From Amycolatopsis jejuensis (GTDB lineage Bacteria > Actinomycetota > Actinomycetes > Mycobacteriales > Pseudonocardiaceae), in contig NZ_JNYZ01000040.1 of the NCBI RefSeq assembly GCF_000717335.1, positions 18,726 through 82,725 of the forward strand: a stretch of DNA of 64,000 bases, in the 5' to 3' direction. The notes under the pieces were generated by a model. That model did no database searches. It saw nothing but the letters and a program-made list of their open reading frames with translations, and had not been told where the DNA came from. Below are positions 53,821 through 62,328 of this stretch, piece by piece. Both the position numbers and the translations under genes were made by a program. Every line of letters starts with the position of its first letter. Within the stretch, counting starts at the first letter, position 1.

Positions 53821-54699
53821 GTGCTTGAACGGCAGCGAACCCGGCGTGAGCCCGACGCGGTCCGCGTCGAGGACGTGATTCCGCCGGAGCTGCTCGAGGA
53901 CGTGGCCGAAGCCGACCGCCAGTACCTCGAGCAGGTGTTCCGCGAACCGCAGAAGTACCTGCCACCGCGCTCGCGCCGAGCGTCCGCCGGACGGGCCGAG
54001 GTACCCGCCGACGAACCCGAGGGCAAGCTGGCGCGCCGCGCGAAGCTGGCCGGGCTCGTCGGGGCTGGTGCGCTCGTCGCCGGCGCCGTCGTCACCGCGT
54101 CGCTGCTCAGCGGCGGGCCGAGACCCACCGTCCCGGTCGCCGAGGACACCATGCCAGCCGGTTTCAGCGGGGCGGCCGCGCTCGGCGGTCAGGCCGTTCC
54201 TCCGCCGCGGCAGGGGCACACGTCCGGCGGCACCACGGCCGGGCACCACGACAGCACCCCGGCCAAGTCGTCGGGCTCGCTGTCCTCGGCGCCGTCCGGC
54301 GGCGGTACCAGCACGCCGGAGACCACGTCCGGCACCTCGTCGGCGCAACCGAGCGCCCCGTCGTCCTCCAGCAGCAAGAAGTCCTCGACTGCGCCGGACA
54401 CGGTGAAGCTGGCCGCGGTGCGCAAGTTCTACTCCTCGATCGACCACCATCCGGACAACGCGCTGTCGCTGCTCACCCCCACCGTCGCGCGGGGCGAGAC
54501 CGGGGACCTGGTCCGCGCGTGGAGCGATGCCGAGTCGATCGACGTGCAGGAAATGCACGTACAGGACGACGGTTCGGTGTTCGCCGTCGCGCTCGTCCAC
54601 CAGGCCGACGGAACCCTGGTCCGGGTCACCCAGTTGTTCGACGTCGTCGAGCAGGATGTGATCTCCCAGGCCCGCCTGCTGTCCGCAGTGTTCTCCTGA
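53821..54699 (+). CDS. Single-span envelope protein, architecture as its upstream neighbour
   Basis: A 292-residue protein. The GTG at 53,821 begins LERQRTRREPDAVRVEDVIPPELLEDVAEADRQYLEQVF in pieces, a cytoplasmic acidic/basic helix region. One transmembrane helix lies at about 71-92 (LAGLVGAGALVAGAVVTASLL), then a long Ser/Thr/Gly/Pro-rich external linker. A C-terminal domain at about 200-292 (TVKLAAVRKFYSSIDHHPDNALSLLTPTV in parts) looks like a small NTF2-like or stalk domain. The longer frame from 53,635 adds Arg/Pro-rich sequence and was dropped. It lies 212 bases before the kinase. Confidence 0.75.
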   Translation: MLERQRTRREPDAVRVEDVIPPELLEDVAEADRQYLEQVFREPQKYLPPRSRRASAGRAEVPADEPEGKLARRAKLAGLVGAGALVAGAVVTASLLSGGPRPTVPVAEDTMPAGFSGAAALGGQAVPPPRQGHTSGGTTAGHHDSTPAKSSGSLSSAPSGGGTSTPETTSGTSSAQPSAPSSSSSKKSSTAPDTVKLAAVRKFYSSIDHHPDNALSLLTPTVARGETGDLVRAWSDAESIDVQEMHVQDDGSVFAVALVHQADGTLVRVTQLFDVVEQDVISQARLLSAVFS

Positions 54700-54911
54700 C
54701 CTGCGAAGACCCGATCGCGCCCGACAGATCGGACTGTGCCGCGTGCATGTGCACAGAGTGAGCGCCTAGCCTTGTCCCGGGTCTGTCTCGGCAAAACCGG
54801 CGCACGACCCACGGCAGGTGCCTACGCTCCGGTGCTGCGGCGGATCCGTGGTCACACTTTCGGGGTGGACAGGTCCTGCCCTGGGAAGTCGGAGCCCCAA
54901 AGGGAGGTCGC

Positions 54912-56561
54912 GTGAGCGACGAGGGTCGTCTGGTCGCCGGCCGGTACCGCATCGGCGGGAAAATCGGTTCCGGCGCGATGGGGGCCGTCTGGCGGGCCCA
55001 CGACGAGGTGCTCGGCCGCACGGTAGCCGTCAAGCAGCTGCTCCTCCAGCCCGGCCTGGAGGAGCACGAGGCGGAGGACGCCCGGCAGCGCACCATGCGC
55101 GAGGGCCGCATCGCCGCGCGGCTGCACCACCCGAACGCGATCACGGTGTTCGACGTCGTCACCGACGACAACGGACAGCCCTGCCTGATCATGGAGTACC
55201 TCGACTCCACCAGCCTGGCACAGATGCTGCAGGAGAAGGGCACTCTGCCGCCGCTGGAGGTCGCCCGGATCGGCGCGCAGATCGCCGCGGCACTGCGCGA
55301 GGCGCACGCGGTCGGCATCGTGCACCGCGACATCAAGCCGGGCAACATCCTCCTTGCCGGCAACGGCACCGTGAAGATCACCGACTTCGGCATCTCGCGG
55401 GCGAAGGACGACGTCACGGTCACCAAGACCGGGATGATCGCCGGTACGCCCGCTTACCTCGCGCCCGAGGTCGCCATCGGTGGTGACCCCGGCCCGGAGT
55501 CCGACGTCTTCTCGCTCGGCTCCACGCTGTACGCCGCCTGCGAGGGCCAGCCGCCGTTCGGCCTGTCGGAGAACACGCTCAGCCTGCTGCACGCCGTGGC
55601 CGCGGGGCAGATCAACCCGCCGCGCCAGTCCGGTCCGATGGCGAGTGTGCTCGCCGTGCTCCTGCATCCGGACACCCAGCACCGGCCCACCGCCGACGAA
55701 TGCGAGGAGCTGCTGGCCGCGGTCGCGCGCGGCGAAACCCCGCTCGGCGGTCCGGACGGCGACACCATGCTGGCGCCGTCCGCAGGTACGCTCGGCGCCG
55801 CTGCACTGGGCGGGGCGGCCGGGCTGGGCGGGGCGGCCGCGGCCGGGCTGCTCCACCCCGACGACGACCTGCCCGCCGGCCACTCCGGCACGCTGCTCGA
55901 CGAACCGGCCACCACGCAGCAGCCGTACTACGACGACGATTCGTACCCGCCCGCCTCCGGCTACCCGGAGAACGATTACGACGGCTACGGCTACCCGCAG
56001 CACGAGCAGGATCAGTACCACCAGGAACCGCCGCTGTACGGCGATCCGGGCCGCAACGGCCTCGCCGCCACGCGCGCGGTACCGGTCCCCGAAGGCTTCG
56101 ACGACGACCCGTACGGCGAAGAGCCCCCGCCTCCCCCGCGGTCGCACGCCCAGACGTCCCCCGAGGACGACGAGGAGAAGCCCGGCGCCTGGAAGAAGCC
56201 CGCGATCATCGGCGGCGTCGTGGTGGCCGGCCTGGTCGCGCTGGGCGTGTGGCTGCTGACCCCGGGCAATCCGCCGGACGCCTCGCAGCCGCTTCCCCCG
56301 GCGACGTCGTCGGCGGTCGTGCCGACGTCCGTCACACCACCCTCGACGCAAGCAACCACCAGCGCCCCCGTTACGTCTTCCCAGGAAACCTCGCCGCGAG
56401 AGACGTCGTCACGCCACTCGTCGCGACGAAACACCACAGCTCAGGAAGAATCGACGGCACCGGCAACGAAGACGCAGGAGAGCCCGCCGAGCAAGACGGT
56501 ATCCACACCACCGACGACCAAGTCGGAGCCAACCTCGTCGAGCTCTCCACCTAGCCCATGA
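54912..56561 (+). CDS. PknB-type membrane Ser/Thr protein kinase
   Basis: A 549-residue kinase. The Gly-rich loop is IGSGAMGAVW (19-28), with Lys41 in VAVK, Glu64, HRDIKPGN at 138-145, DFG at 158-160, and a full activation loop with TKTGMIAGTPAYLAPE. All catalytic residues are present. A Tyr/Asp/Pro-rich juxtamembrane segment follows. The transmembrane helix is at 431-450, and a 100-residue Ser/Thr/Pro-rich extracellular tail follows, with no PASTA repeats. It starts with GTG. A pseudokinase gene starts 13 bases after its stop. Confidence 0.95.
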   Translation: MSDEGRLVAGRYRIGGKIGSGAMGAVWRAHDEVLGRTVAVKQLLLQPGLEEHEAEDARQRTMREGRIAARLHHPNAITVFDVVTDDNGQPCLIMEYLDSTSLAQMLQEKGTLPPLEVARIGAQIAAALREAHAVGIVHRDIKPGNILLAGNGTVKITDFGISRAKDDVTVTKTGMIAGTPAYLAPEVAIGGDPGPESDVFSLGSTLYAACEGQPPFGLSENTLSLLHAVAAGQINPPRQSGPMASVLAVLLHPDTQHRPTADECEELLAAVARGETPLGGPDGDTMLAPSAGTLGAAALGGAAGLGGAAAAGLLHPDDDLPAGHSGTLLDEPATTQQPYYDDDSYPPASGYPENDYDGYGYPQHEQDQYHQEPPLYGDPGRNGLAATRAVPVPEGFDDDPYGEEPPPPPRSHAQTSPEDDEEKPGAWKKPAIIGGVVVAGLVALGVWLLTPGNPPDASQPLPPATSSAVVPTSVTPPSTQATTSAPVTSSQETSPRETSSRHSSRRNTTAQEESTAPATKTQESPPSKTVSTPPTTKSEPTSSSSPPSP

Positions 56562-56574
56562 TCCAAGGACAGCA

Positions 56575-57720
56575 TTGAGCTCAGAAGGCAGCATCGTCGG
56601 CGGACGGTATCGGCTGGACCAGCCGATCGGCCGCGGGCGCGCGGGCATCGTGTGGCTCGCATTCGACACGCGGCTGTTCCGGACCGTCGCCGTGAAGCGG
56701 ATGTACCTGCCCGTCGGCCTGCCGCCGGAGCGCGCCGAACGGGCCCGCGCGATGGCGATGGAAGAGGGCAAGGCCGCAGCGCGGATCGAGCACCCGAGCG
56801 CGATCACGGTGTACGACGTCCTGCCCGACGGCGCCGACGTCTGGCTCGTGATGGAGTACATCCCGTCGCGCGGGATGTCGGTGTTCCTGGCCGAGCACGG
56901 GCGGCTCACGCCGGAGCAGGCGGCGGCGCTGGGGATTTTGCTCGGCGACGCGATGGCCGCAATCCACGCCGCCGGCATCGTGCACCGCACGCTCGAGCCG
57001 GGCACCGTGCTGCTCGCCGATGACGGCAGCGTCAAGCTCACTGACATCGGTATCACCGGCGGCGGCCCGCACGCGGCGTTCCGGGCGCCTGAGGTCACCC
57101 AAGGCGGTCCACCTTCGCCGGAGGCGGACGTGTTCTCGCTGGGGGCGACGCTGTACACGGCGGTCGAGGGCGTCCCACCGTTCGGTGACGACGGCCAATC
57201 CCCCGAGCGCCCGCCGGAGCACGCCGGTCCGCTCACCGGCGCGTTGCAGAAGATGTTGCGCGCCGACGCGACGATCCGGCCCACCATGGCCGACACCGTG
57301 GTCTCGCTGAAGGCCATCACCGAAGGCCGTGAGCAGACCGCGTTCATCCCGCCGACCGCGCCCGCGATGCCGACTGTGCCTGCGTCCCGGCCGGTGCCGT
57401 CCCAGTTCCCGGGACAACCGGGGCAACCGGGCCCGCAGATACCGCCGATGCAGCCGGTACCGCAGGGGCAGCCGATGCCGCCGCACCAGCCGGGTCCGCT
57501 GATGCAGCTGCCGGTCCAGCAGGTCCCGCATGCTCCCATGCCTGCGCAGCCGATGCAGCAGCCGACCGCGCGGTTCGTCCCGACCCCTGCCCAGCAGGCC
57601 GCCGCCGCGCAGGCGGTGCGCGAGAAGGCAGCCGCGCGACGCCGGATCATCCTTGCCGTGGCGGCAATCCTGTGCGCGGTGCTGATCGGGATCGGTGTGT
57701 CGGAACTGCTTTTCGTGTGA
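56575..57720 (+). CDS. Membrane pseudokinase paired with the Ser/Thr kinase
   Basis: A 381-residue kinase-fold protein. The N-lobe is intact (IGRGRAG loop, Lys41 in VAVK, Glu64). The catalytic loop reads HRTLEPGT instead of HRDIKPGN, so the catalytic Asp and the nearby Lys are lost. DFG is DIG, and the activation loop is only a few residues long (DIGITGGG then APE). It is thus predicted to be catalytically dead. A Pro/Gln-rich region of about 100 residues precedes a single C-terminal helix (IILAVAAILCAVLIGIGVSELLFV) with almost nothing outside. The TTG start has AAGGA 7 bases upstream. It probably regulates or scaffolds the upstream kinase. Confidence 0.9.
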   Translation: MSSEGSIVGGRYRLDQPIGRGRAGIVWLAFDTRLFRTVAVKRMYLPVGLPPERAERARAMAMEEGKAAARIEHPSAITVYDVLPDGADVWLVMEYIPSRGMSVFLAEHGRLTPEQAAALGILLGDAMAAIHAAGIVHRTLEPGTVLLADDGSVKLTDIGITGGGPHAAFRAPEVTQGGPPSPEADVFSLGATLYTAVEGVPPFGDDGQSPERPPEHAGPLTGALQKMLRADATIRPTMADTVVSLKAITEGREQTAFIPPTAPAMPTVPASRPVPSQFPGQPGQPGPQIPPMQPVPQGQPMPPHQPGPLMQLPVQQVPHAPMPAQPMQQPTARFVPTPAQQAAAAQAVREKAAARRRIILAVAAILCAVLIGIGVSELLFV

Positions 57721-57723
57721 CGG

Positions 57724-58626
57724 TCAGGCGACGTTCGCCGTCGCCTCCTGCATGGCGTCGAGGAACGTCAGCACGGCCGGGCTGCCGGCCACCCTGGCGG
57801 CCACCGCGGCGTGGATGTGCCTGCTCGGCTGCGGATTCCGGACCCGGCGCACCACGACCCCCGGATGCGGCGTGCCGAGCCCGAGCTCCGGAACCAGCCC
57901 GACGCCGAGCCCGGCGGCGATGAAACCCTGCGCCGACGGGTAGTCCTCGGACTCGACCACGATGTTCGGGTGGAATCCGGCCGACGAGCAGGCCCCCTCC
58001 AGGATCGCGCGGCAGCTGCCGGGGATCGGATCGACGCCGACCCAGGGTTCGTCGGCGAGGTCGGCGAGGTCGAGCACGCGTTTGCGGACGAGCCGGTGGG
58101 TACGCGGGAGCACCGCGCGGTACGGGTCGTCCAGCAGCGGTACCAGCTCGATGCCCTTTCCCGGCTCACCCGGGCGTGGGTAGACGGTGATCGCCACGTC
58201 GGCGCGGCCTTCCTCGACCTCGGTGAGCGGGTCGCCGGGGTCGATGAGCTTGAGATCGAGCCAGACGCCGGGGTGTTCGCGGCGCAGCGCGGCCACCGCA
58301 TACGGCACCATCGTGGCGCCCGCGGTGGCGAAGTACCGGATCGCGAGCTTGCCGGTCCGGCCCTCCTTGAGCTCGGTGAGCGCGGCCTCGGCCCGCGCCA
58401 GCTCGGCGCTGAGCACATCGGCGTGTTCGGACAGCAGCGTGCCCGCCGGGGTCGGCCGGACGCCGCGGCCGACGCGTTCCAGCAGCAAGGTGCCCGCCTC
58501 GCGTTCGAGCACCGCGAGCTGCTGGCTGATCGCCGACGGCGTGTAGCCGAGATTCCGGGCCGCCGCGGTGATCGACCCGCTCGTGATCACCGCGCGCAGC
58601 ACCTGCATGCGCCGTACATCGAGCAT
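57724..58626 (-). CDS. LysR family transcriptional regulator
   Basis: A 300-residue regulator. The N-terminal winged helix MLDVRRMQVLRAVITSGSITAAARNLGYTPSAISQQLAVLEREAG in pieces is followed by RVGRGVRPTPAGTLLSEHA and the periplasmic-binding-like effector domain (LAIRYFATAGATMVPYAV onwards). It is divergent from the EamA transporter with a 106-base gap, so it most likely controls that gene. Its 3' end is three bases from the pseudokinase stop. Confidence 0.94.
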   Translation of the reverse strand: MLDVRRMQVLRAVITSGSITAAARNLGYTPSAISQQLAVLEREAGTLLLERVGRGVRPTPAGTLLSEHADVLSAELARAEAALTELKEGRTGKLAIRYFATAGATMVPYAVAALRREHPGVWLDLKLIDPGDPLTEVEEGRADVAITVYPRPGEPGKGIELVPLLDDPYRAVLPRTHRLVRKRVLDLADLADEPWVGVDPIPGSCRAILEGACSSAGFHPNIVVESEDYPSAQGFIAAGLGVGLVPELGLGTPHPGVVVRRVRNPQPSRHIHAAVAARVAGSPAVLTFLDAMQEATANVA

Positions 58627-58732
58627 GCTCTCGATACTACAGCTTTGCTTAAGTGTCCCTGCAGTTATTTTCGCTTGTCCTTATGTCTGGCCGCGACGAA
58701 ACTTGCGTGGGAAGGCTAAGGAGGCACCTGGG

Positions 58733-59647
58733 GTGACCGAGACGAAGACGCTGCTGAGGATCGCGGCGCTCGCGTTGATGTGGGGTTCGAGCTTCTTCTG
58801 GATCAAGCTGGCACTGGACAGTTTTTCACCGGTCCAGCTCGTGCTCGCGCGGCTGGTGCTCGGCGCCGTGGTGCTGGTGGCGTTGTGCCTGCTCGGCCGG
58901 CGCCGGCTGCCGTCGGAACGGCGGACCTGGGGGCACCTGCTCGTCGCGGCGTTCTTCCACAATGCCTTGCCGTTCCTGCTTTTCGCGATCGGGGAGACCA
59001 CTGTGGACTCCGGGATCACCGGGGTGCTGAACTCGACCACCCCGCTGTGGGTGCTCGTGGTGGCGCCGTTCCTCGGCGCGTCGAGCCGGATGACGGCGAC
59101 GCGCGTGGCCGGACTGGTGATCGGGCTCGCCGGGATTCTGCTGATCTTCGCGCCGTGGCAAGCCACCGGACTGCTCAGCTGGGGCGCGCTGGCCTGCCTC
59201 GCCGCGGCGGCGAGCTACGGGTTCGCCTTCGTCTACGAAGGCCGGTACCTGTCCGGAACGGGCTCCTCGCCGTACGCGCTGGCAGCCGGGCAAATGCTGC
59301 TGGCCACCGGTTTTCTGGTGCTGGCCATGCCGTTCGGCGGGATGACGCCGGTGCACCTGAGCCCGGTCGCACTGATCTCGGTGCTGGTGCTGGGCGTCGG
59401 CTCCACCGGGATCGCGTTCGCGCTCAACTACCAGATCCTGGCCAGCGAGGGCGCGGTCGCGGCTTCGGTGGTCGGCTACCTGCTGCCGGTGGTTTCGGTG
59501 CTGCTCGGCGCGGTTTTCCTCCACGAGCAGCTGAGCTTCCGCGTGATCGCGGGCATGGCGGTGGTACTCGTGGGCGTGGCACTGACCCGATTGCAGCGCA
59601 AACCTGCGGCGGTGAAAGTGGAACCGGCGGCTGCGGCCGTGAGGTAG
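58733..59647 (+). CDS. EamA/DMT family transporter
   Basis: A 304-residue, ten-helix drug/metabolite transporter with two EamA repeats. The first is ALALMWGSSFFWIKLALDSFSPVQLVLAR, and the second begins near LSWGALACLAAAASYGFAFVYEGRYL. GTG at 58,733 follows AAGGAGG by a suitable distance. The longer upstream frame overlaps the LysR start region. Members export amino acids or metabolites. The substrate is unknown and is presumably related to the effector of the divergent LysR protein. Confidence 0.93.
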   Translation: MTETKTLLRIAALALMWGSSFFWIKLALDSFSPVQLVLARLVLGAVVLVALCLLGRRRLPSERRTWGHLLVAAFFHNALPFLLFAIGETTVDSGITGVLNSTTPLWVLVVAPFLGASSRMTATRVAGLVIGLAGILLIFAPWQATGLLSWGALACLAAAASYGFAFVYEGRYLSGTGSSPYALAAGQMLLATGFLVLAMPFGGMTPVHLSPVALISVLVLGVGSTGIAFALNYQILASEGAVAASVVGYLLPVVSVLLGAVFLHEQLSFRVIAGMAVVLVGVALTRLQRKPAAVKVEPAAAAVR

Positions 59648-59727
59648 GTGTTGTGCCGTGGGCGGGTTGTTCTTGGCGGCGGACCAAGATCATCCGATCA
59701 CGATCGCAACCTCCCTGGACAGAACAG

Positions 59728-60396
59728 CTAGACCAGGCGGCGGTCCGAGGCCCAGCGGGACAGCTCGTAGCGGTTCGACAGCTGGGTCTTGCGCAGGACG
59801 CTGGACACGTGCGTCTCCACCGTCTTCACCGAGATGAACAGCTCCGACGCGATTTCCTTGTACGCGTAACCGCGGGCAAGGAGCCGGAGGACGTCACGCT
59901 CACGCGGGGTGAGCAGGTCGAGCTCCGGGTCGTTGATCGGCGCGGAACCGGGGCGGTCGGCGAAGGCGTCGAGGACGAAACCGGCCAGCCGCGGGGAGAA
60001 CACCGCATCGCCGTCGGAGACCCGGACTACCGCGCGGACGAGCTCCTTCGACGAGATCGTCTTGGTGACGTACCCGCGCGCGCCGGCGCGGATCACCGCG
60101 ATCACGTCCTCGGCGGCGTCGGAGACCGACAGTGCGAGGAACACGACGTCCGGCAGCTCCGGACGCACCCGGCGGAGCACCTCCGCGCCACCGCCGTCGG
60201 GCATGTGCACGTCGAGCAGCACCACCTGCGGACGCGTGCGCGCGATGCCCGCGACCGCGTCGGCGACCGAACCGGCCTCGCCGACCACCTTGACCTCGTC
60301 GGTGATCGAGTCCAGCTCCGTGCGCACTCCCGCGCGGAACAACGCGTGGTCGTCCACGAGAAAGACCTTGACCGGCTCCCGCTGGCTTTCCGTCAC
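59728..60396 (-). CDS. LuxR/NarL-family response regulator
   Basis: A 222-residue DNA-binding response regulator. The receiver domain has the acidic pair at 15-16, phospho-acceptor Asp62 in VVLLDVHMPD, Ser/Thr and Lys in VFLALSVSD and GYVTKT. The C-terminal LuxR helix-turn-helix is LTPRERDVLRLLARGYAYKEIASELFISVKTVETHVSSVLRK in pieces. GAGGGAG precedes the GTG at 60,396. It is encoded 41 bases after the PspC-type histidine kinase, its likely cognate sensor. Confidence 0.95.
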   Translation of the reverse strand: MTESQREPVKVFLVDDHALFRAGVRTELDSITDEVKVVGEAGSVADAVAGIARTRPQVVLLDVHMPDGGGAEVLRRVRPELPDVVFLALSVSDAAEDVIAVIRAGARGYVTKTISSKELVRAVVRVSDGDAVFSPRLAGFVLDAFADRPGSAPINDPELDLLTPRERDVLRLLARGYAYKEIASELFISVKTVETHVSSVLRKTQLSNRYELSRWASDRRLV

Positions 60397-60437
60397 GACT
60401 GCACTCCCTCGCTCGCCTCCCCCCGAGCATAGCGAGG

Positions 60438-61817
60438 TCACGCCACCCCTTTGCCTGCTTTCACCGGCATGGCGAGCTGGACCTCGGTCCCCTCGCCGGG
60501 CGCGGTGCGCACTTTGGCCGTACCGCCGTGGCGTTCCATCCGGCCGCGGATCGAATCGGCGAGGCCGTGCCGATCAGCGGGTACGACGGCCGGGTCGAAG
60601 CCCTTGCCGCGGTCGCGGATGAACACCGTGATCTCGGTGGGCTCGACCTCGGCGAACACGCTGACCTCGTCGACCCCAGCGTGTTTGGCCGCGTTGACGA
60701 TCGCCTCGCGCGCGGCCTGTACGAGCGCGGTGAGCGGCGGGTAGAGCTCGGTATCGCCGACCACGACCTGGCCGACGGAGATCGCGAACTGGTCCTCGAC
60801 CTCGCCGCACACCGCGGCGAGCGCCTCGGACAGCTGCTGCCGGGCGCCTTCTTCCTCTTCCTTGGTCCGCTTGTCGCTCGGCTTGCCGTAGCCGCCGGGG
60901 CCGTAGAGCCAGCCGCGCAGCTCACGCTCCTGGCCGCGCGCGAGCCGGGCGACCTCGTGCGGCTGGTCGGCCTGGCGCTGGATGAGCGCAAGCGTTTGCA
61001 GTACGGAGTCGTGCAGGTGGGCGGCGATCTCGGCGCGCTCGTCGGTGCGGATGCGAGCTTGGCGTTCGTCGCCGAGGTCGCGGACCATCCGCAGCCAGAA
61101 CGGAATGGTGAGCACGGCGACCCCGACGAGCGTCGCGAGCACCGCGATCAGGGCGAACTTGACCTGGTCGAAGCTGCCGCTGGCGAACACGACGAACCCG
61201 ATACCCGTGGCGACGAGCGCAACTCCGGCGAGAATCCGGATGATCGCCGACGTACGCCCGCCGCCGCCGACCAGCCCGTCACGCGCACCGAGCCGCCAGC
61301 GCCGCCGCTGAGTTTCGTCGGCCTCCCGCCAGACGACTGCCGCCCCGAGCGCCGCAAGCGCGATGGGTACGGCCACCCAGCCACGGATGACGCCGGTGAG
61401 CGTGCTGCTGGCAATGGCGAGGCCGATCCCGAGAGCGATCAGGCCGTACGCCTGCTGGCGGTCGCGTGCCTTGGGTTCGGAGGCAGGCTCCTCGGCCCGC
61501 TGCGGGACGAACACCCAGAGCAGCCCGTACGCCAGCAGCCCGGCCCCGTTGAGCGCGGCGAGCAGGGCAAACGTGACACGCACCCAGACCACCGGAACGC
61601 GCAGGTGATCGGCAAGCCCGCTCGCAACACCCGCGACCGCCCGCCCGGACCGCCGCCGGTACATCTTCGGCCGCTGCTCGGGCTCGGCAACGTCAGTCAC
61701 CCGGGCGGGCACGAGCTCAGCGGTCCCCTCCGCCGTCCCGGGAGCCCGCCCGGGTGCGCCGATGTCGAGAAAGTCCTGCACGAGGTCCATGGTCACACGG
61801 CGAAGAGGTTCGGACAT
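60438..61817 (-). CDS. PspC-domain histidine kinase
   Basis: A 459-residue sensor. A PspC domain (about residues 50-108: KMYRRRSGRAVAGVASGLADHL in parts, WVRVTFALLAALNGAGLLAYGLLWVFVP in parts) is followed by about five transmembrane helices. A HisKA_3-type region with phospho-acceptor His269 in AAHLHDSVLQTLALIQ comes next. The ATPase domain has AREAIVNAAKHAG (N box) and DRGKGFDPAVVPADRHGLADSI (G boxes). PspC sensors are linked to envelope stress in actinobacteria. It is the first gene of a kinase-regulator operon, divergent from another PspC gene. Confidence 0.94.
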   Translation of the reverse strand: MSEPLRRVTMDLVQDFLDIGAPGRAPGTAEGTAELVPARVTDVAEPEQRPKMYRRRSGRAVAGVASGLADHLRVPVVWVRVTFALLAALNGAGLLAYGLLWVFVPQRAEEPASEPKARDRQQAYGLIALGIGLAIASSTLTGVIRGWVAVPIALAALGAAVVWREADETQRRRWRLGARDGLVGGGGRTSAIIRILAGVALVATGIGFVVFASGSFDQVKFALIAVLATLVGVAVLTIPFWLRMVRDLGDERQARIRTDERAEIAAHLHDSVLQTLALIQRQADQPHEVARLARGQERELRGWLYGPGGYGKPSDKRTKEEEEGARQQLSEALAAVCGEVEDQFAISVGQVVVGDTELYPPLTALVQAAREAIVNAAKHAGVDEVSVFAEVEPTEITVFIRDRGKGFDPAVVPADRHGLADSIRGRMERHGGTAKVRTAPGEGTEVQLAMPVKAGKGVA

Positions 61818-62328
61818 CGGGGAAGCCCCTGATCCGGCTACCTCCGGTGATCACGGGGGTGGTGGGGATCAGTGCGTTGGAGGCGGCTGAAGGAAAGCCA
61901 AGTCGCCGACTTCGACGTCAACGTCACGGGCCGGGATCCGATGGCACGTCGCTCCCTAGCCGGCAAGGAGCTGCCCGACCAGTGATCACTGCAAAAGCCA
62001 AAGCAGCCTCGCCCACCGTCGCTGCCCCTGCGCACGCGTCGTAGGTACGACGAGCCTTCCGCCGGGGAAGCGCGCCCTGGCGACATCAACGGACGGCCTT
62101 CCGTCGAGCAACCGGCGCCGCTTGGCTCGGCTGGTCAGTGCAGCATCGTGATGGCCGTCCGCCCTGACTCCCGCGCCATCTTCGACGCCACATACCCAAG
62201 CCGCCTGCCGGACTGCTGAGGAGTTTGCCGTCGGGCTGGAGCCGAGGCTGCCCCCTGCCTGATCTCCGGGGTCAACTCAGGGCTCTTCCCCGATGTGCGG
62301 CATCCCCAGGTCCAGCATGCTGTGGCAC
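61818..62328. other. Divergent promoter region between two PspC genes
   Basis: About 510 bases with no convincing gene. Promoters for the kinase operon (left) and the PspC/LiaF-like operon (right) must lie here. I could not identify a clear operator for the response regulator. A 23-codon frame near 62,150 is too short to support. Confidence 0.5.
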
